The notes beneath the pieces are model-generated. The model was not told the DNA's origin, did not search any database, and saw only the letters and a list, made by a program, of their open reading frames with translations. A stretch of 14,768 bases of DNA, taken from NCBI GenBank assembly GCA_007123465.1, contig SKLB01000311.1, positions 1-14,768 on the forward strand, read 5' to 3'. The position numbers and the translations under genes are program-made. The first letter of the stretch is position 1; each line of letters starts with the position of its first letter. This document shows, piece by piece, positions 1 through 7,788 of the stretch. This stretch comes from Spirochaetales bacterium (GTDB taxonomy: Bacteria > Spirochaetota > Spirochaetia > DSM-27196 > PWMO01).

Positions 1-320
1 GTTCATTCTCGGGTGCCGGAATGGCGGGTACCGAGCTGGCGCGCGCTCTGCTCACGCTCAACCGCCTCCCTGAAGCGCAAGTGATCGTGGAGCAGGCCAA
101 GCGTCACCTGGAAGGCAGCCAGTCTTATCGGCGCCTGGCCCAGGCGCACACTATTAGTGCCGCCATACGCTACGCTGAGGGCCGCGAAGAGGACGCGCTC
201 GAAGCCTATCGCCGGGCATTATCAATCTACCGTGAACTCGGTCTAACAGACGATGCCCAGCGTGTCCTGGAACTGATCAACCGGGTGCGTGACGGCTCGC
301 ACCGCGGACTGGGGATCTGA
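1..320 (+). CDS. TPR-repeat protein, C-terminal part (5' end outside window)
   Basis: The reading frame is open from the first base (first complete codon at 3) to a TGA at 318-320, so this is probably the last ~105 residues of a longer protein. An internal ATG at 21 has no convincing ribosome binding site. The visible residues form two or three helix-turn-helix units of tetratricopeptide type. One is the LARALLTLNRLPEAQ segment and another is the AAIRYAEGREEDALEAYRRA segment, with the usual small residue, Tyr and Ala spacing. A short basic tail follows. TPR arrays are protein-protein interaction scaffolds. The effector domain, if any, lies upstream and cannot be seen, so no specific function is given. 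It converges on the minus-strand MutS-like gene with only 15 bases between the stops. Confidence 0.7.
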   Translation, partial: SFSGAGMAGTELARALLTLNRLPEAQVIVEQAKRHLEGSQSYRRLAQAHTISAAIRYAEGREEDALEAYRRALSIYRELGLTDDAQRVLELINRVRDGSHRGLGI

Positions 321-339
321 GCCGGGGATCGTGGCTCAG
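317..339. terminator. Hairpin spanning two convergent stop codons (possible bidirectional terminator)
   Basis: CTGAGCC (317-323) and GGCTCAG (333-339) form a perfect 7-bp stem with a 9-base loop. The left arm contains most of the TPR gene stop codon and the right arm contains the stop codon of the minus-strand MutS-like gene. No T-run follows on either strand, so it is not a canonical intrinsic terminator. It may still act as a two-way transcription barrier or 3'-end protector. Confidence 0.4.
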
Positions 340-2006
340 CTGCGCGGGTCGATGCCCCGTTTGCGGAACCGTGCCACTATCTGTTCGAAGCTCAATCCGT
401 AACCGCGGGCGACGTCGTGCGCGTAACTGCTGCCGTACGGTGGGGCAAACCGGATTCGGTAGGTGCGGCGGCCGCCGTGCTCGTCATCGTTCTCAACTTC
501 AGCGCGCAGGCTTACTACGCGGTCGCCGCGGTTGTCAGCGCCGGCGTCTGCCCCGGCCGCGGCGTTGATCTGTTCGCAGCGCGCAGCCAGATCGTGCAGG
601 TGAGTCGCAAAGAGCGTACGGACGCCCAACTGACGCAACGCGCGCAGCAGCTCCTCGGCGATTCCTGCTGCCTCCATTGGCCCGGTCCCCGACAGTGACT
701 CGTTGCACAGTATCAGGCTGTGCGGGGTCACCTGCTCTATAATCGAGGATAGACGCTGCAGCTCCTCTGCAAAGCGGCCGGTGGGCTCGCCGGTGGTCTC
801 GCGCACCGGAAAGTGCGTCCAGATCCCGTCTGCGGGACTGATCCGCGTCTGTCCGGCCGGTACAAACAGGCCGGCTTGCGCCAGCACCTGGATAATGCCG
901 GTGGCCTGTACGTAGGTAGTCTTGCCTCCGTGATTGGGGCCGGTGAGAACCTGGATCCGGTGATCGCGGTCAAACTGAATATCGTTGCTGACTACGGTTG
1001 TGCTCGGCTGGTGGCTGGTTTCCGTGGCGCGTAGCGCCAGATGCAGATTGTACGCACCGCGGGCATGAAGACAGCGCTCCTCTGCCGCGGCAACTTCGGG
1101 CGCGCTGATCTCAAACCCCGCCCGTTGCAGACGCTGCATCAGGTTGACTGCACCGATGTAGAAACGCAGCTGCGGTTCCAGCGAGCGCAACAGCGACGTG
1201 TTGGCCTGCAGGTAACGCTCCAGGCCGCGCTGCAGCGGGCGCGCCACGTCCCGCAGCAGTTTCTCGATATCGCGAAACAACGGCGCCAGCGGCATCTTGC
1301 TCCCCGGCGGATAATTGAGCGCCGCCGCCGAAGGCGAGCGGTGTAACGGCGTTGCGCTGAGATACTCCGAACTGCGACCGAGCAGGCTTCCCATCAGAGT
1401 GTTGTCCCTGAATGGCCGTTCGTTGATTGACAGGAGCGCAGCCTCTACCGGCCGCAGGCGTTCATCGAGGTTGATGCCAACCGTGACGCTGCGGCGTTTC
1501 TGCAGCGCGGACCGCATGCTCGGAAGTTCCGCCCGCAGCTCACCGAACTCCGCCGAGTTGACCCGCTCAGTCAGCTCGGCGGACAGGGTGGACAGCGCAC
1601 TGCTGCTGTGCAGGCTGCGCAGTGTCCGCTGCAGCTGTCCGGTGCACTCAACGTAAAGCTCGAGCTCACCGAGGCGCCAGATCGCCTGCAGCAGCGGGCT
1701 GTCCGACTCTCCGGCAGCGCGTGCAAAGGAGGTAAGCTCGCGCATCGGCTCAACGGTCTCGCGCAGCGAGTCACAGACGGCAGGATTGTCAAAAAGGTCA
1801 AACAGGATCTGTCGGCGGTAGTCGATTACCGCAGCATCACGCAGAGGGTTACGCAGTACATCCAGCGCCAATTCAGCCCCGCCGCCGTCAGCCGACATCG
1901 CGCGCGCCAGCTCGCGCAGTCCCAGATCGATGACGGAGTCCTCCGGCAGCAGGATCGGTTCTTGAGGTAGAGCCTCTGGTGGCCAGAGCAGGTCAATCAT
2001 CGCCAT
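336..2006 (-). CDS. MutS-related ATPase (MutS domain V protein without mismatch-recognition domain)
   Basis: This is a 556-residue protein if started at the ATG at 2006-2004, which overlaps the oppF stop by one base (TGATG). The open frame extends upstream to 2144, but that part only shadows oppF; the Met two codons downstream is a near-equal alternative. The C-terminal half is a MutS ATPase domain: Walker A GPNHGGKT at about residues 356-363, a Walker B region LILCNES at about 431-437, and ATHLHDLA at about 467-474. The N-terminal half is helical, like the MutS core/lever and clamp regions. The N-terminal mismatch-binding domain with its Phe-x-Glu motif is absent. The Walker B Asp is replaced by Asn with the catalytic Glu kept, which I associate with MutS-related subfamilies distinct from MutS1. 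It is last in the peptide-transporter operon and appears translationally coupled. A DNA structure-related role is family-level inference; involvement in mismatch repair is doubtful. Confidence 0.85.
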   Translation of the reverse strand: MAMIDLLWPPEALPQEPILLPEDSVIDLGLRELARAMSADGGGAELALDVLRNPLRDAAVIDYRRQILFDLFDNPAVCDSLRETVEPMRELTSFARAAGESDSPLLQAIWRLGELELYVECTGQLQRTLRSLHSSSALSTLSAELTERVNSAEFGELRAELPSMRSALQKRRSVTVGINLDERLRPVEAALLSINERPFRDNTLMGSLLGRSSEYLSATPLHRSPSAAALNYPPGSKMPLAPLFRDIEKLLRDVARPLQRGLERYLQANTSLLRSLEPQLRFYIGAVNLMQRLQRAGFEISAPEVAAAEERCLHARGAYNLHLALRATETSHQPSTTVVSNDIQFDRDHRIQVLTGPNHGGKTTYVQATGIIQVLAQAGLFVPAGQTRISPADGIWTHFPVRETTGEPTGRFAEELQRLSSIIEQVTPHSLILCNESLSGTGPMEAAGIAEELLRALRQLGVRTLFATHLHDLAARCEQINAAAGADAGADNRGDRVVSLRAEVENDDEHGGRRTYRIRFAPPYGSSYAHDVARGYGLSFEQIVARFRKRGIDPRS

Positions 2007-3019
2007 CACGGAATCGAGCGTGGTTTGAGCTCGGATTCGGCATAGATGCAGGCGCTGAACTGCTTCGGCCGGCGTTCCAGCAGCCGGTGGTCGCAGCCGG
2101 AACAATCGCTCTGCGCAAACGGACAGCGCGGCGTGAAACGGCATCCCTCTGGAAGGTTGATCTGATCCGGCGGAGCGTCATCAACGCTGACTTCTTCGCG
2201 CACATAGTCAGGGTCGGCCACCGGGACCGAACTCACCAACACCCGGGTGTACGGATGCTGCGGGTGTGCAATGACTTCATCGGCTGGGCCAATCTCTACG
2301 ATCTTTCCCAGGTACATCACTGCGATACGGTCACAAAGATACTTGATGGTTGCCAGATCGTGTGAGACGTAGATCATGGTCAGACCCATACGCCGGCGCA
2401 GCCGTTTCAGCAGATTGAGGATATCGGCACGGATTGAGACGTCGAGCATCGATACCGGCTCGTCTGCAATCAGCACCTTTGGCTCCAGCACAATACCGCG
2501 CGCTATGGCAACACGTTGCCGCTGGCCTCCCGAGAGTTCGTGCGGAAAGCGGTGCAGGTAGCTCGCCGCCGGCTTGAGTTCGGCAATCTCAAGGCATTCT
2601 GTGACGCGGCGCGCGATCTCGGACTTGTGGCGCACTCCGTGAATTCTCAGCGGTTCAGCTATGGTTTCAAAAACGTTGAATCGTGGGTTGAGCGTCTCGT
2701 AGGGATCCTGAAAGATCATCTGCACCTCACGCCGGAAGCGCTTGCGGTCGGCGCGGGTATCCGCCTCCAGCGGGTGGCCGTCGAGCACAATGACGCCTGA
2801 CGTGGCCTCCTGCAGACGCACAATGATCTCACCGGTGGTAGTTTTGCCCGATCCGCTCTCGCCGGCCAGCCCCAGGATCTCGCCGCGCTCGATCTCCAGC
2901 GAGATATCGTCAACCGCGCGCACATAGTGCTGCTCTCGGTCAAACAGCCGGCGTAGCCTGCGGCGCACCGGATAATACTTGGTCAGCTTCTCAACTCTTA
3001 TCAATGGTCCTTCACTCAT
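2006..3019 (-). CDS. oppF: Peptide ABC transporter ATP-binding protein, OppF/DppF type
   Basis: A 337-residue cytoplasmic ATPase, one of the two nucleotide-binding subunits powering the importer encoded upstream. Visible motifs are Walker A GESGSGKT (about 53-60), Q-loop IFQDP (Q104), signature LSGGQ (162-166), Walker B VLIADEP (182-188) and the H-loop His (about 220). The C-terminal oligopeptide/dipeptide extension HPYT...CRFTPRCP carries cysteines at about 293, 299, 306, 309 and 324. The start at 3019 gives an ATGA overlap with the oppD stop. An AGGAGG about 10 bases upstream supports it over the upstream in-frame start at 3067. Length is normal for the family. The substrate is probably peptides, but family members also move nickel or oligosaccharides, so specificity is open. 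Confidence 0.93.
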   Translation of the reverse strand: MSEGPLIRVEKLTKYYPVRRRLRRLFDREQHYVRAVDDISLEIERGEILGLAGESGSGKTTTGEIIVRLQEATSGVIVLDGHPLEADTRADRKRFRREVQMIFQDPYETLNPRFNVFETIAEPLRIHGVRHKSEIARRVTECLEIAELKPAASYLHRFPHELSGGQRQRVAIARGIVLEPKVLIADEPVSMLDVSIRADILNLLKRLRRRMGLTMIYVSHDLATIKYLCDRIAVMYLGKIVEIGPADEVIAHPQHPYTRVLVSSVPVADPDYVREEVSVDDAPPDQINLPEGCRFTPRCPFAQSDCSGCDHRLLERRPKQFSACIYAESELKPRSIP

Positions 3020-4056
3020 TGCTGCGGAGCCTCCTGCTGTTCGATCCGCGTGCGGACGGCCTCCCACGTATCGCGGTCGCGCGCCCGGGTGCGGAAATCA
3101 TCGACCTGGTCGGTATACCAGCAGGCCGCGTGATGGTTCGATTTGACCTTTACCAGCGGCGGGGTCTGGCTGCGGCATTGGTCGGTGGCAAACGGGCAAC
3201 GCTCCCGGAAACGGCAGCCTGGTTGTTGCTGCATCAGGTTGGGTGGTGTCCCCGGGATTGAGACCAGCTCTTCACCGGCAGTGTCGGTGATGCTCGGGAA
3301 GGCGTTCTGCAGTCCCAGCGAATACGGGTGGTACGGCGCGCGAAAGAAGCTCGCGCTATCGGCCTGCTCCATGATCTTACCGCCGTACATTACAATGATT
3401 GTCTCGCAGATCTCGCTTACTACCGAGATATCGTGGGTGATGAAGATCATGGAAGTGGAGATCTGCTTCTGGATGGCGCGGATGCGCTGCAGGATGCGGC
3501 CCTGTACCACCACGTCCAGCGCGGTTGTCGGCTCATCGGCCACGATGATATCGGGCTCCAGTGAGAGCGCCATAGCGATGATCGCACGCTGCTTCATGCC
3601 ACCGGAGAGCTGGTGCGGATAGCTCGACAGGCGTTTTTCTTCCAGTCCCACCATGCCGAAGACTTCTACACAGCGCGCATTCGCCGCCTGCCGGCCGATG
3701 TCCGAATGCGCCAGGATTCCTTCCCTGATCTGGTGGCCGACGCTGTACACCGGGTTGAGAGAGTTCATCGCGCTCTGCGACACCAGCGCGATCTTTCTGT
3801 GCCGGATGCGGCGCATTTCGTCGGGACTCTTGTTCACCAGGTCCTCACCGTGGAACAGTACGCTGCCGCCGGAAATAGCGCCGTTTTCGGGCAGCAGCCG
3901 CAGTAGCGCCTTGGCCACGGTGGTCTTGCCACACCCCGACTCACCGACAATACCGAGGCTTTCGCCACGATCGAGGTTGAAAGAGACATCGTCAACGGCC
4001 TTAAGAACACCGTCTTCGGTAGTGTATTCGATACTAAGATTCTGCACTTCCAGCAT
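3016..4056 (-). CDS. oppD: Peptide ABC transporter ATP-binding protein, OppD/DppD type
   Basis: A 346-residue ATPase partner of OppF. It shows Walker A GESGCGKT (38-45), a Q-loop SQSAMNSLNP (Q94), signature LSGGM (150-154), Walker B IIVADEPT (170-177) and an H-loop His at about 208. The LSGGM signature and the SQ.....LNP Q-loop are typical of the D rather than the F subunit. The C-terminal extension has Cys281, Cys287, Cys294 and Cys312, spaced C-x5-C-x6-C-x17-C. Such cysteines bind a [4Fe-4S] cluster in a structurally studied DppD, so a cluster is plausible here by analogy. The ATG at 4056 follows the oppC TAA by 13 bases, with only a weak AGAAGAG binding site. It overlaps oppF by 4 bases. 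Confidence 0.93.
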   Translation of the reverse strand: MLEVQNLSIEYTTEDGVLKAVDDVSFNLDRGESLGIVGESGCGKTTVAKALLRLLPENGAISGGSVLFHGEDLVNKSPDEMRRIRHRKIALVSQSAMNSLNPVYSVGHQIREGILAHSDIGRQAANARCVEVFGMVGLEEKRLSSYPHQLSGGMKQRAIIAMALSLEPDIIVADEPTTALDVVVQGRILQRIRAIQKQISTSMIFITHDISVVSEICETIIVMYGGKIMEQADSASFFRAPYHPYSLGLQNAFPSITDTAGEELVSIPGTPPNLMQQQPGCRFRERCPFATDQCRSQTPPLVKVKSNHHAACWYTDQVDDFRTRARDRDTWEAVRTRIEQQEAPQQ

Positions 4057-4069
4057 GGTTTTTCTCTTC

Positions 4070-4981
4070 TTATCGCTTTCTCAGCCGGGGATCTACAACG
4101 GCCTCCAACGACCGCGCTACAAAGAAGATCGACAATAGCAGCAGCACGATGGCGAGCCCCGGTGGTGCGGTCCACCACCACGCCAACCGCGAGTAGCCCG
4201 AGACGAAGTTGATATGCAGGATCTGTCCCCAACTGGTCACGCGTGGATCGCCAAAACCGAGGAAGGCAACGCTGGCCTCGGCCATGATCGCCCAGTTCAC
4301 CATGAACGCCATTTCCAGCAGCACCAACGGAATGACATTCGGCAGAATATAGCGCGCCATGATACGCAAGTGCCCGGCGCCGGCAACCCGGGCCGCCTTG
4401 ATGTAGGGGCGCTGTGCAATCGAGAGAACCTGCGACCGCACGATGCGCGCAACGGTCCGCCACGACAGCAGCGAGACCGCCAGAATGATGTTCCACATGC
4501 TCGGTTGCAGAATTGCCGACAGCACGATGACAAACGGTATGAACGGTATCGCGTAGAAGAAGTCGACTATCCGCATCAGCACGGTGTCGATCCAACCGCC
4601 AAAATAACCGGCAATGATGCCGATTACCGATCCAACCAGCGTAACCAGCAGCGCAGCCAGGAAACCTACCGTCAATGCCGTACGGGTTCCCAGGATCACC
4701 TGGCTGAAAATATCGCGGCCTACGTCGGTGGTACCAAACGGATACTGCCACGACGGCTGTTCCAGCCGCCGGATAGTACCTTCGGCGTCATAGTGCCGGT
4801 CGCGTGGTCCGTGCGGGGCCAGGCTTTCGGCAAATACGCCGACAAACACAAAAAAGAGCAGCAGTATTACCCCGAACAGTGCCAACCGGTCACGCTTGAG
4901 ATTGGACCAGAAGATATTGAACAGGCTCTGCCTGTTGCCCGAACGTCGCGACCTTGCGTTCATACGCGCTTCATCCTTCAT
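4070..4981 (-). CDS. oppC: Peptide ABC transporter permease, OppC/DppC type
   Basis: A 303-residue inner-membrane permease. A basic cytoplasmic N-terminus (about 1-33) leads into the first membrane helix (about 34-51), followed by the extracytoplasmic YPFGTTDVGRDIFSQ stretch (about 80-94) characteristic of OppC (PLGTD..GRD). Further helices begin at about 102. The cytoplasmic EAA loop, which docks onto the ATPases, is at about 192-215 (YIKAARVAGAGHLRIMARYI). The C-terminus VDPRLRKR is typical of the family. The start ATG overlaps the oppB stop as ATGA, implying translational coupling. With OppB it forms the translocation channel. Confidence 0.94.
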   Translation of the reverse strand: MKDEARMNARSRRSGNRQSLFNIFWSNLKRDRLALFGVILLLFFVFVGVFAESLAPHGPRDRHYDAEGTIRRLEQPSWQYPFGTTDVGRDIFSQVILGTRTALTVGFLAALLVTLVGSVIGIIAGYFGGWIDTVLMRIVDFFYAIPFIPFVIVLSAILQPSMWNIILAVSLLSWRTVARIVRSQVLSIAQRPYIKAARVAGAGHLRIMARYILPNVIPLVLLEMAFMVNWAIMAEASVAFLGFGDPRVTSWGQILHINFVSGYSRLAWWWTAPPGLAIVLLLLSIFFVARSLEAVVDPRLRKR

Positions 4982-5949
4982 CGGTACGCGATTCGTGGAT
5001 CGAGCAAGGCGTATAGGACGTCCGCTACCAGATTCATGAACATCACCAATGCGGAGATTATGATGAAGATACCCTGCGCCAGCGGATAATCAGAACGCGT
5101 CACCGCTTGAACAATCTCGCGTCCCAGGCCGGGCCAGCTGAAGACAACTTCGATCAACACCTGCCCTCCGATGGCAGCACCAATGAACAAGGCTCCCGCG
5201 GTTACCACAGGAAGCAGCGCGTTGCGCGCCGCGTGCTTGTAGAGCACGCGACGGTCGCGCAGCCCCTTGGCGCGTGCCATTTCGATGTAGTCCTCGGACA
5301 TCACCTCCAGCATGCTATTGCGCATGATCAGAAGCGGTGTAGCCAGAAAGTAGAGACCGGCAACAAAAGCCGGCAGGATCAGGTGGCGCACAAAATCATG
5401 GTTCAGGAACACCTCGGCAAAGCTGTCGCCAACGTATCCGGTAGTGCGCATGCCCTGGGCTGGGAACCAGCCCAGAGTCACCGAAAAGAGCATAATTGCC
5501 ATCAATCCGACCCAGAACGTTGGTGCCGACCGGAACACCAGGCTGAAGGTAACCCCGACCGATTCCAGCCTGGAGCCGCGGTTCCACGCCATCCAGGCGC
5601 CCCACAGAACGCCGAACGTGTAGGCAAACAGCATCGCAGTGAGCATAAGGATCAGCGTTGCCGGCAGGCGATCGCCAATCACGCGCAGCACGGTGCGGTT
5701 GTAGAAGTATGAGTTGCCAAAATCCAGTTGGACCAGGTCCCTCATGAAAATCCGGTACTGGATCCACAGACTTTCATGAAGGCCGTACCGTTCGAGCAGC
5801 GCCTGACGAGCTTCGCGCGGTATCGACGGATCAACCATGCTGGCGGTTGGATCTCCGGGCATCGTACGGAACATGAGAAAGATCATCGTGGCTACCAGCA
5901 GCAGCATCACGATCATAATCAGAAGCCGCTTTACGATATAGGCTAACAC
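4978..5949 (-). CDS. oppB: Peptide ABC transporter permease, OppB/DppB type
   Basis: A 323-residue inner-membrane permease starting with GTG at 5949-5947. An AGAGGAG-like ribosome binding site lies about 10 bases upstream. The first helix (about 9-27) is followed by the conserved FRTMPGDP motif and the periplasmic segment RYGLHESLWIQY..F. Five further hydrophobic segments follow. The EAA loop lies at about 220-247 (YIEMARAKGLRDRRVLYKHA), and the C-terminus YALLDPRIAYR is the family's usual end. It is the second gene of the operon, separated from oppA by 90 bases containing a hairpin, and is coupled to oppC by a 4-base overlap. Confidence 0.94.
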   Translation of the reverse strand: MLAYIVKRLLIMIVMLLLVATMIFLMFRTMPGDPTASMVDPSIPREARQALLERYGLHESLWIQYRIFMRDLVQLDFGNSYFYNRTVLRVIGDRLPATLILMLTAMLFAYTFGVLWGAWMAWNRGSRLESVGVTFSLVFRSAPTFWVGLMAIMLFSVTLGWFPAQGMRTTGYVGDSFAEVFLNHDFVRHLILPAFVAGLYFLATPLLIMRNSMLEVMSEDYIEMARAKGLRDRRVLYKHAARNALLPVVTAGALFIGAAIGGQVLIEVVFSWPGLGREIVQAVTRSDYPLAQGIFIIISALVMFMNLVADVLYALLDPRIAYR

Positions 5950-5978
5950 GGCACAGAAACTCCTCTGTCGACGAATAC

Positions 5979-6003
5979 GAGGGCCAGCCGGGTGCCGGCC
6001 CTC
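5979..6003 (-). promoter_or_regulatory. GC-rich intercistronic hairpin between oppA and oppB
   Basis: GAGGGCC (5979-5985) and GGCCCTC (5997-6003) form a 7-bp all-but-one G:C stem with an 11-base loop, starting about 36 bases after the oppA stop. No U-run follows in the minus direction, so it is unlikely to be a full terminator. Comparable structures after binding-protein genes attenuate read-through or protect the upstream mRNA, raising binding-protein dose over permease. That role is inferred here. Confidence 0.5.
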
Positions 6004-6039
6004 TATCAGGTCAGATCAAATCAGGCGATGTGCTGCAAT

Positions 6040-7704
6040 TCAGCCGCGCGGCAGGCGCAGGCGCCCTTGGCTGTCCCAGGTGAAGCCGGCTTCTTCGAGA
6101 ATCTCGCGTGCGTGCTCGGGGTCGTAGGTGTCGTAAATCGGCACTTCAGGGTTGTGCCAGAATTCATTGGCGGCGTTGATTACCAGCCCACCGCCACCGC
6201 GGCTGCCGTAACCGTCCAGCAGCACGTCCAACGCGTAGTCGTAGTCAACCAGGTGCGCTATTGCGACACGAAAGGCCTTGTTGTCGAACGGGGGACGATT
6301 ATTGTTCATGCCGATGTAGAAGAACCCGATGTCCTGGGCCTCAGTCAGCTCGAGGTGGTCAAAGCGTCCGCCCTCGTTGTCCTTGATCTGGTTGATGTGC
6401 GCCGGGATCAGATCGTAGGAAATTACATCCACGTTTGCCAGTTCGAGGTCGGTCAGCACACCTTCGGGCGAGGCGTAGATCTTGAAGATGTAGCCCTCGA
6501 TCTTGGGTGGTTCAAAGTAATCATCGAAACGTTCGGTGACAAGTTCCTCACCGGTGCGAAAACGTACAAACTGGAACGGGCCGCTGCCGACAGGGGTCTC
6601 GTTGGCGTACTGAGTGACATCTCCCACGTCCTGCCAGATGTGCCTGGGCAGAATCGGGATCTGGGTCAGAGTAGTGGTAATGAACGGAGCGTAGGGCTCT
6701 TCGAGCACGAAGCGGATGGTGTTGTTACCGACATCCTCTACCGATGCAATCGGATTGGTAAACGATGCAAAGTAGCTCTCCGGCAGGTCCATCCAGGTCT
6801 GGTAGCTCCAGACCACGTCCTCGACCGTTACCGGCCGACCATCGTGAAAGCTCATGCCCTCGCGCAGTTCGACGTCGATCGTAGTGTCGTCAACGATCTG
6901 CCATCCGGTTGCAGCCCAGGGGCGCGGTTCAACCTCGGGGCTCAGGCGCACCAGTTTGTCATAAATCAGACGCAGGTTGCGCCAGTCGTAGACGCTACGC
7001 GCGGCAAACGGATTGAGGTTGGTGATGTTGACGTTACTGGCAACAATCGGGACGGTGTAGTCATCCGAAACCGGCTCCATCACCATCGGGCTCCATTCAT
7101 TGAACAGGCCTTCACCCGACATGTTGACCATGTTGCTGAACCGGGTACGGTCGTAGGTCTGGACATTGGCGCGGGAATAGAGGGTGACGCGCGGGATGTC
7201 CTCGGCCAGGATGCGTTGCGCTTGCCACACGATCTCGCGCCGCGCCTCGATATCCATTTCGCGCCGCTGCGCATCGGCGAGTTCGTCGAACTCGGGGTTG
7301 ACGTAGCGGCTGGTGTTATTGGCACCGGCTACCGCGTTTGACGAATGGTTGATCGAATGGATGAACATGTCCGGATCGAGGCGCTCGACGCGGCCCGACC
7401 AGCCAATAGTATAGGCGTCGTAGTCCATGTCTTCACCGTAGATCACATCCAGCAAGACCGAGAAATCGGTCGGGCGCGCTTCCATAGTGACGCCGATCTG
7501 CGCCAGCTCGTCGGCCAGTTCCTGGGCCATCTCGTAGTTGACCAGGTTGGACTCGGGCAGAGAGCTCAGGATAACCAGGTTGGGCACCGGGTCACCCATC
7601 TCTTCGTCGGCCAGCTCTGCCGGCGCGCCACAGGCTGCCACCAGCAGCACAGCAGCCAGCACCGCGCTTACGGCTGTCAGCCGTAGGGTGGTTTTTGCGT
7701 TCAT
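6040..7704 (-). CDS. oppA: Solute-binding lipoprotein of ABC importer, family 5, with circularly permuted sequence order
   Basis: A 554-residue exported lipoprotein: basic N-terminus, hydrophobic core and lipobox VAAC with Cys25. The ATG at 7704 has AAGGAG 9 bases upstream, so it is preferred to the frame's earlier start at 7770. The order of family 5 (OppA/DppA) blocks is unusual. Residues about 38-190 resemble the normal C-terminal third: ELADELAQIGV, YDAYTIGWSG, YVNPEFDELADAQRREMD and ILAEDIPRVTLYSRANV. Residues about 215-554 resemble the normal N-terminal and middle parts: NITNLNPF, LIYDKLVRLSP, LREGMSFHDGRPVTVEDVVWS, GSGPFQFV, NNNRPPFDNKAFRVAIAHLVD and YDPEHAREILEEAGF. It ends at residue 554, where a canonical protein would continue into the C-terminal third. 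Only 90 bases separate it from oppB, so that part was not lost by a nearby frameshift. It presumably delivers peptides or another small solute to OppBC; specificity is unknown. Confidence 0.9.
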   Translation of the reverse strand: MNAKTTLRLTAVSAVLAAVLLVAACGAPAELADEEMGDPVPNLVILSSLPESNLVNYEMAQELADELAQIGVTMEARPTDFSVLLDVIYGEDMDYDAYTIGWSGRVERLDPDMFIHSINHSSNAVAGANNTSRYVNPEFDELADAQRREMDIEARREIVWQAQRILAEDIPRVTLYSRANVQTYDRTRFSNMVNMSGEGLFNEWSPMVMEPVSDDYTVPIVASNVNITNLNPFAARSVYDWRNLRLIYDKLVRLSPEVEPRPWAATGWQIVDDTTIDVELREGMSFHDGRPVTVEDVVWSYQTWMDLPESYFASFTNPIASVEDVGNNTIRFVLEEPYAPFITTTLTQIPILPRHIWQDVGDVTQYANETPVGSGPFQFVRFRTGEELVTERFDDYFEPPKIEGYIFKIYASPEGVLTDLELANVDVISYDLIPAHINQIKDNEGGRFDHLELTEAQDIGFFYIGMNNNRPPFDNKAFRVAIAHLVDYDYALDVLLDGYGSRGGGGLVINAANEFWHNPEVPIYDTYDPEHAREILEEAGFTWDSQGRLRLPRG

Positions 7705-7713
7705 TGTGATTGA

Positions 7714-7719
7714 CTCCTT
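7714..7719 (-). promoter_or_regulatory. Ribosome binding site of oppA
   Basis: On the minus strand AAGGAG lies 9 bases before the ATG at 7704. It decides between that start and the in-frame upstream ATG at 7770, which would add 22 non-signal-like residues and lies within the predicted promoter. Confidence 0.75.
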
Positions 7720-7741
7720 CAGGATTGCTTTGTTGGAAGCT

Positions 7742-7770
7742 ATTATGGATGGAGATCGACAATCCCGCAA
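7742..7770 (-). promoter_or_regulatory. Sigma70-type promoter of the opp operon
   Basis: On the minus strand a -35-like TTGCGG (7770-7765) and a -10 CATAAT (7747-7742) are separated by exactly 17 bases. The expected transcript start near 7735 gives a leader of about 30 bases. The site lies in the 84-base gap after gltA, so the opp genes can be transcribed independently of gltA. Confidence 0.5.
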
Positions 7771-7788
7771 GTGCGGCCTTACAGCCGG

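Noticed and set aside
5992..7341. Long plus-strand open frame of 449 codons opposite the binding-protein gene
   Set aside because: It mirrors the oppA reading frame in GC-rich DNA, lacks a ribosome binding site and recognisable domains, and is outweighed by clear family motifs on the minus strand.
6040..7704. Frameshift or pseudogene explanation for the binding protein lacking its C-terminal third
   Set aside because: The missing segment is present in frame at the N-terminus, and only 90 bases remain before oppB, too little for a lost C-terminal domain.
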